A program made the translations under genes and the position numbers. Of a stretch of DNA of 64,000 bases, positions 35,916-45,831 are shown one piece after another (position 1 is the stretch's first letter; every line of letters starts with the position of its first letter). The notes beneath the pieces were generated by a model. It was not told where the DNA came from. It did not search any database and worked only from the letters and a program-made list of their open reading frames with translations. The stretch covers positions 62,001-126,000 of the forward strand of contig NZ_NPDQ01000003.1 of assembly GCF_002812125.1 (NCBI RefSeq). The letters run 5' to 3'. This DNA is from Leptospira brenneri (GTDB lineage Bacteria; Spirochaetota; Leptospiria; Leptospirales; Leptospiraceae).

Positions 35916-35952
35916 TTCCAATAAAACGAACCGATATTCTGTTTTATTGGAA
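35916..35952. promoter_or_regulatory. Perfect 12-bp inverted repeat between porin and metY
   Basis: TTCCAATAAAAC (35916-35927) and GTTTTATTGGAA (35941-35952) pair perfectly with a 13-base loop. The repeat lies 63 bases upstream of the outer-membrane gene start and 57 bases before the metY start. A TTGACA follows at 35959. It may be an operator controlling methionine genes, a leader attenuator, or a bidirectional terminator. Confidence 0.5.
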
Positions 35953-36009
35953 TTTTCGTTGACAAATAAGAGAAGCAAGATGAAGATGACAAGACCATCG
36001 GGGGAATCT

Positions 36010-37314
36010 ATGCCACGTAATTTTAAACCAGAAACCATCGCACTCCACGGAGGACAAGAACCAGATCCGACAACTACGTCGCGAGCTGTGCCTTTGTACC
36101 AAACCACATCTTATGTATTTAAAGATACGGACCATGCGGCACGACTTTTCGGCCTACAGGAGTTCGGAAATATTTATACAAGGCTCATGAACCCAACAAC
36201 GGACGTTTTAGAAAAACGTGTGGCTGCTTTGGAAGGCGGAGTGGCAGCTCTTGCGACTGCTTCAGGACAAAGTGCAGAAACACTTGCACTTCTCAATATC
36301 GTTGAGGCAGGACAGGAAATTGTTGCTTCTTCTTCTCTTTATGGTGGAACTTACAACCTTCTCCATTATACATTTCCAAAATTAGGAATCAAAGTCCACT
36401 TTGTTGACCAATCAGATCCTGAAAACTTTCGTAAAGCATCCAATGACAAAACGAGAGCATTTTACGCAGAAACCTTAGGAAATCCAAAACTAGATACACT
36501 TGATATCGCGGCAGTCAGTAAGGTTGCAAAAGAAGTCGGTGTTCCTCTTGTGATTGATAACACTATGCCTTCTCCCTATTTAGTGAACCCAATCAAACAC
36601 GGAGCAGACATCGTTGTCCACTCTCTCACTAAATTTTTAGGCGGTCATGGAACTTCTATTGGTGGGATCATCATTGATGCTGGTTCCTTCAATTGGGGGA
36701 ATGGAAAATTTAAAAACTTCACGGAACCAGATCCATCTTACCACGGACTCAAATTTTGGGATGTATTTGGAAAGTTTGAACCATTTGGCGGAGTGAATAT
36801 TGCTTTTATTTTAAAAGCACGAGTGCAAGGCCTTCGTGATTTAGGACCAGCGATTTCTCCTTTCAATGCTTGGCAAATCTTACAAGGTGTGGAAACACTC
36901 CCTCTTCGTATGGAACGTCATTCTAGCAATGCCCTAAAAGTTGCTGAGTTTCTACAAAAACATCCTAAGATTGAATGGGTGAACTATCCAGGTCTTTCTA
37001 CCGACAAAAATCATACAATTGCAAAGAAATACCATGAACGCGGACTTTATGGTGCGATCGTAGGATTCGAAATCAAAGGTGGAGTCGAAAAGGCAAAAAA
37101 ATTCATCGATGGACTAGAGCTCTTTAGCCTTCTTGCTAACATCGGTGATGCGAAATCTCTCGCCATCCACCCAGCTTCCACAACTCACCAACAGTTGACA
37201 GGAGCCGAACAAATTTCAGCGGGAGTGACCCCTGGATTTGTGCGTTTGAGCGTAGGACTAGAAAACATTGATGACATTCTGGTAGACTTGGAAGAGGCAT
37301 TAAAAAACATCTGA
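36010..37314 (+). CDS. metY: O-acetylhomoserine sulfhydrylase
   Basis: A Cys/Met-metabolism PLP enzyme of 434 residues counted from the ATG at 36010, which has a GGGGGAA sequence just upstream ([19 protein letters not shown]); the longer frame has no such support. The PLP lysine is in [18 protein letters not shown], and [15 protein letters not shown] is the family substrate/PLP phosphate motif. It makes homocysteine directly from O-acetylhomoserine and sulfide. It is followed by metX and metW, which supply the substrate and complete the direct-sulfhydrylation pathway. Confidence 0.94.
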   Translation: MPRNFKPETIALHGGQEPDPTTTSRAVPLYQTTSYVFKDTDHAARLFGLQEFGNIYTRLMNPTTDVLEKRVAALEGGVAALATASGQSAETLALLNIVEAGQEIVASSSLYGGTYNLLHYTFPKLGIKVHFVDQSDPENFRKASNDKTRAFYAETLGNPKLDTLDIAAVSKVAKEVGVPLVIDNTMPSPYLVNPIKHGADIVVHSLTKFLGGHGTSIGGIIIDAGSFNWGNGKFKNFTEPDPSYHGLKFWDVFGKFEPFGGVNIAFILKARVQGLRDLGPAISPFNAWQILQGVETLPLRMERHSSNALKVAEFLQKHPKIEWVNYPGLSTDKNHTIAKKYHERGLYGAIVGFEIKGGVEKAKKFIDGLELFSLLANIGDAKSLAIHPASTTHQQLTGAEQISAGVTPGFVRLSVGLENIDDILVDLEEALKNI

Positions 37315-37322
37315 TTAAGACT

Positions 37323-38459
37323 ATGCCTACCTCCGAACAGAACGAGTTTTCCCACGGATCCGTAGGCGTAGTATATACTCAAGTTATTCAATTTGACTCT
37401 TTGACTTTAGAGGGGGGTGAGACAATCACTCCTCTTGAAATCGCCTACGAAACCTACGGCACACTGAACGAAAAAAAAGACAATGCCATCCTTGTTTGTC
37501 ATGCACTTTCTGGAGATGCTCATGCCGCCGGATTCCATGAAGGAGACAAACGTCCAGGTTACTGGGATTATTATATCGGGCCAGGGAAGGCATTTGATAC
37601 GAATCGTTACTTTATCATCTCTTCCAATGTAATTGGTGGTTGTAAAGGTTCTAGTGGGCCACTTACCATCAATGGGAAAAATGGAAAACCTTTCCAATCA
37701 ACCTTCCCCTTTGTCTCTATTGGAGATATGGTGAATGCCCAAGAAAAACTAATCAGCCATTTTGGAATTCATAAACTTTTTGCCGTTGCAGGTGGATCGA
37801 TGGGAGGAATGCAAGCCTTACAATGGTCAGTTGCTTACCCTGACCGACTCAAAAACTGTATTGTAATGGCATCCTCTTCCGAACACTCTGCACAACAGAT
37901 TGCCTTTAATGAAGTGGGAAGACAAGCCATCCTATCTGACCCCAATTGGAACCAAGGCCTCTATACTCAAGACAATCGACCTTCTAAAGGACTGGCTCTT
38001 GCCCGGATGATGGGTCACATCACTTATTTAAGTGATGAAATGATGAGAGAAAAATTTGGAAGAAAACCTCCTAAGGGAAACATTCAATCAACAGACTTTG
38101 CTGTGGGAAGTTATCTCATCTACCAAGGGGAATCCTTTGTAGACCGATTTGATGCAAACTCTTATATTTACGTTACCAAAGCTCTGGATCATTTTAGTTT
38201 AGGTACAGGAAAAGAACTTACCAAAGTATTATCAAAAGTTAGGTGTCGTTTTCTAGTGGTTGCTTATACTTCAGACTGGCTTTATCCTCCTTACCAATCG
38301 GAAGAAATTGTAAAGTCACTCGAAGTCAACGCAGTTCCTGTTAGTTTTGTAGAGCTGAATAACCCAGCAGGGCATGATAGCTTTTTATTACCAAGCGAAC
38401 AACAGGATTCGATTTTACGAGATTTTTTGAGTTCAACAGACGAAGGAGTTTTCCTTTGA
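37323..38459 (+). CDS. metX: Homoserine O-acetyltransferase
   Basis: A 378-residue alpha/beta hydrolase of normal MetX length. The nucleophile elbow is [14 protein letters not shown]; the Asp and His of the triad are in [13 protein letters not shown] and [22 protein letters not shown] is also typical. It activates homoserine with acetyl-CoA (or succinyl-CoA; specificity not decided here). It lies 8 bases after metY and overlaps metW by 4 bases. Confidence 0.94.
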   Translation: MPTSEQNEFSHGSVGVVYTQVIQFDSLTLEGGETITPLEIAYETYGTLNEKKDNAILVCHALSGDAHAAGFHEGDKRPGYWDYYIGPGKAFDTNRYFIISSNVIGGCKGSSGPLTINGKNGKPFQSTFPFVSIGDMVNAQEKLISHFGIHKLFAVAGGSMGGMQALQWSVAYPDRLKNCIVMASSSEHSAQQIAFNEVGRQAILSDPNWNQGLYTQDNRPSKGLALARMMGHITYLSDEMMREKFGRKPPKGNIQSTDFAVGSYLIYQGESFVDRFDANSYIYVTKALDHFSLGTGKELTKVLSKVRCRFLVVAYTSDWLYPPYQSEEIVKSLEVNAVPVSFVELNNPAGHDSFLLPSEQQDSILRDFLSSTDEGVFL

Positions 38460-39073
38460 ATATCCATACGAACGAAGCTCTTGGTTTAGATTTAAAAAAT
38501 AGACCTGATATTTCTTACATTGCCAATTTGGTCAAACCAGGTGAACGAGTTTTGGATCTTGGTTGCGGGTATGGTGAACTCATGTTAATCCTAAAAAACA
38601 AAGGGGTTCGTGTCCAAGGGATTGAGAAGGATGATAAATGTATCATCCAATGTGTAAAAAAAAGTTTATATGTCCACCATGGTGATATTGACGATGGACT
38701 GAAACACCATCTAGACCATAGTTTTGATTTTGTAATCCTAAACCAAACCATCCAACAGACGTTAAATCCGGGTGAAATCATAAAAGAGTGTCTCCGTATC
38801 GGAAAACAAGTCATTATCGTATTCCCCAATTTCTCCCATTGGCAAATCCGTTCCTCCATCCTTCTTAGCGGAAAAACTCCAGTGACTGACCTTATGCCTT
38901 TTCATTGGTATGACACGCCGAACTTACACTATTTATCAGGGAAGGATTTTGAAGATTTTTGTGATTTCGAAAGGATCAAGGTTCTACACCGTGCTTTTTT
39001 TAACAGAACAAGACAAATCAAACTATTTCCAAACTTATTTGCCACTTTGGCTTTATTTGTGATTCGTGCTTAA
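38456..39073 (+). CDS. metW: Methionine biosynthesis protein MetW
   Basis: A 205-residue SAM-methyltransferase-fold protein. It starts at TTG in a TTGA overlap with metX, with AAGGAG about 8 bases upstream. Motif I is [33 protein letters not shown] and [14 protein letters not shown] are typical of MetW. MetW is known to act with MetX in homoserine acylation; its own catalytic activity is unclear. It closes the metYXW operon. Confidence 0.93.
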   Translation: MNIHTNEALGLDLKNRPDISYIANLVKPGERVLDLGCGYGELMLILKNKGVRVQGIEKDDKCIIQCVKKSLYVHHGDIDDGLKHHLDHSFDFVILNQTIQQTLNPGEIIKECLRIGKQVIIVFPNFSHWQIRSSILLSGKTPVTDLMPFHWYDTPNLHYLSGKDFEDFCDFERIKVLHRAFFNRTRQIKLFPNLFATLALFVIRA

Positions 39074-39165
39074 GAAAAAATAACTCTCTTTTATTTAGAA
39101 TCGCAATCGGATATAAAAGTTGGATTGAATTTTCAGAAGGTCAAGAAATCGAGTTTTATTAGATC

Positions 39166-40140
39166 TTATAGTTCCGAAACACACCTTACATAGCCGGTTG
39201 CATCTTTAAATTCATAGGATTGATTCCCTATGTTAAAGTCTACCATATAGACCGAAGTATCACCTAATGCTTGAAACGTTTGCGAACTCCAATACCTTGC
39301 GACTTGGGCGTTAGGAAAAAGAATGGGATCAGCAGTGGCGCCGGAATATTTTGTCATGTCGCCTACTGTGGTGCAACCATCTTCACCAGTGATCACTCCC
39401 GTATTTGTGGCACTACAACGAATTACTGAAAACATTTCTGTATAGAATGGAAGCCGCCAGTTACCGCGACCATAGGATTGGGAATGACTCCGCCCTAGAC
39501 AAGAAGAATAAACGGCACCTGTATTCACCAGGGCTGTGTTCACACCTCCATTACAAGCATTTGGGTTTGTTGTGTCATTGTATCCTTCTGATGTTGTACA
39601 AAAGCTGAGCGCCTGCGCAGCTCCGTTCGAACAGTCCCCTTTTCCAACTCCGATACTGGTTCCATCAGGATTCCAAGACGATCCATAAGTACACCTGTCC
39701 CAAAGAAGAGTTTTCCCGGCAACGATGGTCCGAACAAAGGGACAAGTAATTTTGGCATTCACAAAACCATCACCTGTCCAAGTTCCTTTATCCCAAACCA
39801 TACAGTGTACGTCCGTTGGCTGGGTCGGAAAATCAAGTTGGATGTATTTTGGAGAAGCAAACACGTCCAACCGGAAAGGTCCATTGGTAGTCACAGAGAT
39901 ATAACTCCCATCGGAAGCTGATCTCAAAACAACTGGTGAGGTATTGAGTCCGGTAACTGTGCCTTGAATGCTAAATGATCGTGGGTATGCCACAATCCAT
40001 TCTTCGGCTAAACGAGTTTCCCAAAAGGCTTGTGTCGAAGGATCACTAGGATTATTCCATTCGAGTTTACAGCTAAAGCAAAGGAGGAAAAACAAAACAA
40101 AGAGAAAATTTATCGCAAGTGAAGAATGTCGAAAGTTCAC
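39166..40140 (-). CDS. Lipoprotein with C-terminal DUF1566 (Lcl-like) domain
   Basis: I place the start at GTG 40140, preceded by AGGATGAG, rather than the TTG at 40188; this gives 324 residues. A lipoprotein signal follows (AINFLFVLFFLLCFSCKLEW). The N-terminal half has a beta-sandwich-like stretch (FSIQGTVTGLNTSPVVLRS). The C-terminal ~180 residues are a DUF1566 domain (CTYGSSWNPDGTS, YGRGNWRLPFYTEMFSVIRC, YWSSQTFQALGDTSVYMVDF, GYVRCV) with many cysteines. It is probably an outer-membrane or periplasmic lipoprotein; such proteins are common in Leptospira. Confidence 0.85.
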   Translation of the reverse strand: MNFRHSSLAINFLFVLFFLLCFSCKLEWNNPSDPSTQAFWETRLAEEWIVAYPRSFSIQGTVTGLNTSPVVLRSASDGSYISVTTNGPFRLDVFASPKYIQLDFPTQPTDVHCMVWDKGTWTGDGFVNAKITCPFVRTIVAGKTLLWDRCTYGSSWNPDGTSIGVGKGDCSNGAAQALSFCTTSEGYNDTTNPNACNGGVNTALVNTGAVYSSCLGRSHSQSYGRGNWRLPFYTEMFSVIRCSATNTGVITGEDGCTTVGDMTKYSGATADPILFPNAQVARYWSSQTFQALGDTSVYMVDFNIGNQSYEFKDATGYVRCVSEL

Positions 40141-40251
40141 AGTCTCATCCTGATCTACCTTTATTATAAAGGAATGTTGCCGATTCAATAAAAGTTTTTT
40201 GTAAATAAATTGTTCATTTAGAAAGGTAAGGGAAATGCCTTAGGACTCGGT

Positions 40252-40323
40252 AGGTATACCATCCCCGCCCAACTCGAACTGGGTGGGGTTATCCACCCGC
40301 CACCCAATAACGCCTGTTTACCA
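40252..40323. repeat. GC-rich hairpin repeat in intergenic region
   Basis: CCCCGCCCA (40263-40271) pairs with TGGGTGGGG (40280-40288), 9 bp with one G-U, loop 8. The following CCACCCGCCACCC could pair with the same GGGTGGGG arm, giving an alternative fold. The element is preceded by GGTATACC and resembles the structure at 29598-29708 (GGATACC-type word, CCGCCY stem, TATCC), although the sequence differs. Together they look like a family of dispersed hairpin repeats. Confidence 0.45.
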
Positions 40324-40392
40324 TAAGATCACAAAAAAGAAAACCTCATTCCTGAAACTCAGTTTTTTTTTACAGGAAGTTCACACTAATAC

Positions 40393-40420
40393 AAAAGCCC
40401 GGCAATCACTCCGGGCTTTT
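40393..40420 (-). terminator. Bidirectional-looking terminator downstream of ilvA
   Basis: AAAAGCCCGG-caatcact-CCGGGCTTTT is a perfect 10-bp stem with A- and T-runs on both sides, so it can work in either direction. On the minus strand it ends transcription from ilvA, about 170 bases after the ilvA stop. I see no gene in the 40421-40592 stretch between them. Confidence 0.8.
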
Positions 40421-40592
40421 AGCTGTACGACGATCATTCAATCACTATAGGTATCGAAAGAAAATCAAAATCCTTTAGGGATTTCCTGAAAATATTTTGA
40501 AAACAAATGAGAAAATAAACTACGATTGAAAAATGAATTTGTTTTTTTTGCCAAAACATAAAACCAACTAATCAAAGCTAAATTGTATTTTA

Positions 40593-41825
40593 TTAAATCA
40601 AATATTCAAACAAATTTTCATCCTGATTGACCAAGGTAAAATTCAGATGGAATGCATCCATCCTTGTTAGAAGCGAATTAAAATCATCTTTTGATTTTAA
40701 TTCAATACCGATCAGTGCTGGACCCGATTCTTTATTATTTTTCTGGATGAATTCAAATCGAACAATATCATCATTTGGGCCAAGGATTTCGTTCACAAAC
40801 TGTTTGAGCGCACCTGGCCTTTGTGCAAAACGTACGATAAAATAATGTTTCAAACCTTCAAACAATAGTGATCTTTCTTTAATTTCTTGCATCCGATCAA
40901 TATCATTATTCCCACCACTCAGGATACAAACGACCTTTTTACCACGAATTTGATCTGCATACTGATCTAAGGCAGCAATGCTTAAGGCTCCCGCAGGTTC
41001 TGCGACAATAGCGTCTTCATTGTATAATTTTAAAAGGGTGGAGCAGACCTTCCCTTCTTTTACAAGTAACAAATCAGAAAGAACATCTTTACAAAAAGGG
41101 AAAGTAAGATCCCCTACTTTTTTAACCGCAGCCCCATCTACAAACTTATCAATTTTATCTAAAACCATAGGTTTTCCTAACTTTAAGGCTTCTTGCATTG
41201 ATGGTGCTCCAAATGGTTCTACACCGATTATTTTGGTTATCGGAGAGAATTTCTTAAAATAATTCCCAACTCCTGCACAAAGTCCACCTCCGCCGATGGG
41301 GACAAAAACAAAATCAATATCTGATTCATCTTCTAAGATTTCTTTAGCAACCGTACCTTGGCCTTCTATGATTTTTATATGATCAAATGGGGGAACAAAT
41401 ACCTTATTATGAGTTTTAGCATATTCTAAAGCATAGGTTTGACATTCATCAAATGTATCACCAACGAGTATAATTTCGATCCAATTGCCACCGAACATTT
41501 TAACTTGGTTTATTTTTTGTTTTGGTGTGATAGCGGGCATATAAATTACCCCATGAAGACTCAAAATTTTACAAGAATATGCCACTCCCTGTGCATGATT
41601 ACCTGCACTGGCACAAACTACCCCCCTCTTTCGTTCCTCTTCTGTTAAACTTTGGATTAGGTGATAAGCACCTCTAATTTTATAAGAACGAACTAATTGT
41701 AAGTCTTCCCTTTTGATAAAAATTTTGGCCCCAAAAGTTTCGGATAATTTTGCATGAAATTGTAAAGGAGTTTTGTAAACAATGGATTGGAGAGCTTTGT
41801 ATGCGGATTCAATATCTAATTTCAT
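40593..41825 (-). CDS. ilvA: Threonine dehydratase, ACT-domain short form
   Basis: A 410-residue fold-type II PLP enzyme. The PLP lysine is in VRSYKIRGAYHLIQ, the substrate loop in CASAGNHAQGVAYSCK and the phosphate-binding glycines in PIGGGGLCAGV. The last ~80 residues (HYFIVRFAQRPGALKQFVNE) form one ACT-like regulatory domain, as in the short Bacillus-type IlvA, instead of the two of E. coli. It deaminates threonine to 2-oxobutanoate for isoleucine synthesis. Leptospira are also known to use a citramalate route, so both inputs to isoleucine may exist here. Confidence 0.93.
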   Translation of the reverse strand: MKLDIESAYKALQSIVYKTPLQFHAKLSETFGAKIFIKREDLQLVRSYKIRGAYHLIQSLTEEERKRGVVCASAGNHAQGVAYSCKILSLHGVIYMPAITPKQKINQVKMFGGNWIEIILVGDTFDECQTYALEYAKTHNKVFVPPFDHIKIIEGQGTVAKEILEDESDIDFVFVPIGGGGLCAGVGNYFKKFSPITKIIGVEPFGAPSMQEALKLGKPMVLDKIDKFVDGAAVKKVGDLTFPFCKDVLSDLLLVKEGKVCSTLLKLYNEDAIVAEPAGALSIAALDQYADQIRGKKVVCILSGGNNDIDRMQEIKERSLLFEGLKHYFIVRFAQRPGALKQFVNEILGPNDDIVRFEFIQKNNKESGPALIGIELKSKDDFNSLLTRMDAFHLNFTLVNQDENLFEYLI

Positions 41826-42063
41826 CGAGTGTACTCACAATCTCTAATAAATCTTAGGTTCTCTTTTTGGAGAATGAATTTATCTTCTGAATCAAAAAAA
41901 ATGAAAACCGACTAGCACATCGTAAAGAAAAACAGAACGAAGCGGTTTTGTTAGTATTAAACTGTGAGTTTCAAATTAATTTCAAAAAAGATGACAGTCG
42001 TGAAAGTGAAGGAGTGAATTCTAGGATCTAGCTGATTGGGGATGGGTGAAAAAGAAGAAAATC

Positions 42064-42113
42064 GAGAAACCAGAGGCCGGCCCCAACCACCCTGCCTGGG
42101 CCTTTGGTTTCTC
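42064..42113 (-). terminator. Terminator of flagellin gene
   Basis: GAGAAACCAGAGGCC (42064-42078) and GGCCTTTGGTTTCTC (42099-42113) form a 15-bp stem with one G-U pair. On the minus strand it is followed by GATTTTCTTCTTTTT. It begins 9 bases after the flaB stop. The rest of the 41826-42063 gap, up to the start of ilvA, shows no gene. Confidence 0.8.
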
Positions 42114-42121
42114 TTATCCTA

Positions 42122-43012
<891 letters not shown>

Positions 43013-43044
43013 TCACCTAAAGCCCGAGAAATTGATGAATTTTC

Positions 43045-43068
43045 GAAGAGGCCATCCTTGGCCTTTTC
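43045..43068 (-). promoter_or_regulatory. Hairpin in flaB leader region
   Basis: GAAGAGGCCA (43045-43054) pairs with TGGCCTTTTC (43059-43068), 10 bp including one G-U and a 4-base loop. It is 75-98 bases upstream of the flaB start and may lie in the mRNA leader, where it could protect or regulate the message. No T-run follows in the flaB direction. Confidence 0.35.
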
Positions 43069-43209
43069 AAGATAAGGATCGGTATTTCTGGTAGGGAGGA
43101 TAATAGGGAAAAAGAAATAAAATTTGAATAAAAATAGAACTTCCCCTTTTCTAAAATATGTCCTAGTGAATCTTTGGAATTGGATTCCAGAAAAAGGCAG
43201 GCTTTTCAC

Positions 43210-44157
43210 GTGTTAGAGACAATTTATTTAGCGAACCCCCGAGGATTTTGTGCTGGAGTCAAGTATGCTATTTCCTACGTGGAAACTGCATTCCAAGAAA
43301 ACCCAGAAACTCCCCTCTACGTCCGTAAAGAAATCGTCCATAACCAAAGAGTCGTGGAAGAAATGAAAAAAAAGGGAATTCGTTTCATTAGCGAACTCAA
43401 TGAAGTTCCCGATGGAGCCACTGTCGTTTTTTCTGCCCATGGAGTTTCCCCCGAAGTGGTCAAAGAAGCCACAGAAAGAAAAATGAAAATTGGGGATGCT
43501 ACCTGCCCCCTCGTCACAAGAGTACATAGAAAAGCCCGCAACATCAAAGACTCGCACCAAATTATCTATATCGCCCACAGAGGCCATGACGAAGCCATAG
43601 GAACCATGGGAGAAGCCGAGATGTTTCTTGTAGAATCACCGGAAGATGTCGAAAATCTAAAAGATAAAATTACAAAAGACAAACCTTTGACTTATCTCAT
43701 GCAAACAACCCTCTCTGTTGCAGATACAAAAAGCATTGTGAAAAAAATTGAAGAAGTTTTTCCGTACGTTGAACACCCACAAAAAGATGATATCTGTTAT
43801 GCGACTACAGAAAGACAAGAAGCGGTTCAGTCCATGTTAGAATCCGTAGATGCTATGCTTGTAATTGGAGCAGAAAATTCCTCCAATTCTGTACGACTTT
43901 GCCAATTAGCAAAAAAAACAAGACCCGATAGTTTTCAAATTTCGAAAAAAGAAGATGTAAATCCGGACCATATCAAAAACGCAAAGATCAAAATCCTAGG
44001 AATTACTGCGGGGGCTTCTAGTCCCCAAGTCCTTGTCGATGAAATCGTAGGAGAGATTTTAAAACATTTCCCCGATGCCAAAGTTTCTTTGTTTCCAGAA
44101 AGCAGAGAAGATACAATGAGTTTTCGGTTGCCCAAAGAACTACTTAAGCAGTATTAA
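43210..44157 (+). CDS. ispH: 4-hydroxy-3-methylbut-2-enyl diphosphate reductase
   Basis: IspH makes IPP and DMAPP in the MEP pathway. I prefer the GTG at 43210 (MLETIYLANPRGFCAGVK), which has AGGCAGG upstream and matches the family N-terminus, over a TTG at 43174; this gives 315 residues. The three Cys ligands of the [4Fe-4S] cluster are in NPRGFCAGV, GDATCPLVTRVH and DDICYATTERQ. The catalytic region SAHGVSPEV and IGAENSSNSVRL are present. It is followed by the chemotaxis/signalling operon after 3 bases. Confidence 0.94.
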   Translation: MLETIYLANPRGFCAGVKYAISYVETAFQENPETPLYVRKEIVHNQRVVEEMKKKGIRFISELNEVPDGATVVFSAHGVSPEVVKEATERKMKIGDATCPLVTRVHRKARNIKDSHQIIYIAHRGHDEAIGTMGEAEMFLVESPEDVENLKDKITKDKPLTYLMQTTLSVADTKSIVKKIEEVFPYVEHPQKDDICYATTERQEAVQSMLESVDAMLVIGAENSSNSVRLCQLAKKTRPDSFQISKKEDVNPDHIKNAKIKILGITAGASSPQVLVDEIVGEILKHFPDAKVSLFPESREDTMSFRLPKELLKQY

Positions 44158-44160
44158 AAA

Positions 44161-45783
44161 ATGCCTTTGGATGCTTGGTCTATACTCAAAGCATCTCTGG
44201 AAGGAGATGATTCAGGAACATGCATTCTCTCTATAGACAAAACTACTAAAAAATTTGAGTTTATTTTAAGAAATAAACTCTTTGATACCTTAGAATACGG
44301 ATTCGATTTAAATAGTTTTCTCGCAAAAAAAATAGAAAATTCTAATTTTTCTAAAGAACTCATTTATAAACCTGATGGTACCATCTTAGAATCGTATTTT
44401 GGAAATTTTAAAGTTCAAGAAGAAAACAAAAACAAAGAATACACAAAATTTTGTATAAAAGATATTACCGCCAAACAAAAACAAGAAGAAGAAATTGCTT
44501 GGCGATTACGGTTTGAAATCGGTGTAGCCTCTTCCATCCAAATTCTGATCCAACAACCTTCCATCAGAGAAGGATTACCACACGCACTTTACCAACTGCT
44601 GTATTTTACAGAGATGGATTCCATTTTTTATCTTAAGTATGAACCAGTTAATTCAGAAGAGAGATTCCAAATTTGGGTGAATGAAAGAAAGTCCACAAAA
44701 TATCCAAAGTTACCGGAAGAATGCCAAAATTCCGATTGGTTTGATTTGGGACTCAGCAGGTGGGTTCACAAACTTAAAAAAGAAAAAACAATCCATCTAA
44801 CAAAAAAAAGAGCACTGGATAGAGAGAAATGGTTTTTTGAAAAAACCCAAGCAGAAACCCTCCTTCTCATTCCCGTTTTGTTTGAAAAACAATTTTTAGG
44901 TGTGATGGGTTTTTTAAAATACAAAGAGAATTCCCCCATCAAACAAGAAAACCTTTTGATTTACCAAACGGTAAGTCGGTGGATGGGATTATTTGTCCAA
45001 AGAGATTTAGACCTAACAGAGATCAATCGGTATAAGTCCACTCTAGAATCTTTGGTTTTAGAAAGGACACTCGATCTTACAAAAACGAAAGAAGAATTAG
45101 AACGCGCTTACAAAGCCAAAACTGAATTTTTAGCTCATATGAGCCATGAACTCAGAACTCCTTTAAATTCGATCATTGGGTTTTCAAAACTCATCCAACT
45201 CCCAGACTCAGATAAAACGGGAAAGGAATACCTAAATTATATCTATACTGGTGGAACTAGACTCCTGAGTATGATTAACGAAATTTTAGGTTTGATGAAA
45301 ATTGAGTCGGGACAAATTAAAATTAAGTTATCAACCTTTAAACCAGAAGATCTATGTCGCCAAACCTTGGATCTAATCCAACCACAAGCTAACGCCAAAC
45401 GGATGGACATTCGATTTCGCCCACCGCTCCAATCAAAAACGATCACTTCTGATTCTGGAAAAATCCAACAAATCCTTCTCAACCTCCTCTCCAATGCGAT
45501 TAAATACTCAAATCAACCCTATATTGAGTTTGAATGTCATTGGGAACTCGACACTTTAACTATTTCTGTTCGCGATTTTGGCCCAGGAATCTCGGAAGAG
45601 GATCAAATCAGGGTGTTTCATACCTTTACACGGTTAAACGACGATGGGAATATAGAAGGAACGGGACTTGGACTTTCCATTTCGCAAGGCCTAGCCATTC
45701 GACTTGGAGGGGCAATCGAACTCACTTCCCAATTAGGCCAGGGGTCAAATTTTAAACTCAAGTTACCGGAATTTATAAAATAA
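44161..45783 (+). CDS. Cytoplasmic sensor histidine kinase (PAS/GAF-like input)
   Basis: A 540-residue kinase with no membrane span. The N-terminal ~110 residues look PAS-like (GTCILSIDKTTKKFEFI). Residues ~120-280 resemble a GAF domain (ETLLLIPVLFEKQFLGVMGF). HisKA has the phosphorylated His329 in FLAHMSHELRTPLNSIIG. HATPase boxes are N (NLLSNAIKYS), G1 (VRDFGPGISEED) and G2 (GTGLGLSISQGLA). It starts 3 bases after ispH and precedes a REC protein and the che genes, so it probably feeds the same network. Confidence 0.93.
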   Translation: MPLDAWSILKASLEGDDSGTCILSIDKTTKKFEFILRNKLFDTLEYGFDLNSFLAKKIENSNFSKELIYKPDGTILESYFGNFKVQEENKNKEYTKFCIKDITAKQKQEEEIAWRLRFEIGVASSIQILIQQPSIREGLPHALYQLLYFTEMDSIFYLKYEPVNSEERFQIWVNERKSTKYPKLPEECQNSDWFDLGLSRWVHKLKKEKTIHLTKKRALDREKWFFEKTQAETLLLIPVLFEKQFLGVMGFLKYKENSPIKQENLLIYQTVSRWMGLFVQRDLDLTEINRYKSTLESLVLERTLDLTKTKEELERAYKAKTEFLAHMSHELRTPLNSIIGFSKLIQLPDSDKTGKEYLNYIYTGGTRLLSMINEILGLMKIESGQIKIKLSTFKPEDLCRQTLDLIQPQANAKRMDIRFRPPLQSKTITSDSGKIQQILLNLLSNAIKYSNQPYIEFECHWELDTLTISVRDFGPGISEEDQIRVFHTFTRLNDDGNIEGTGLGLSISQGLAIRLGGAIELTSQLGQGSNFKLKLPEFIK

Positions 45784-45831
45784 AGGAATTGAACCCTGTA
45801 GAATTATCCCGTAGGATTTCCGATAATCTAT

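Noticed and set aside
43228..43587. Minus-strand frame opposite ispH
   Set aside because: Antisense shadow of well-conserved ispH motifs.
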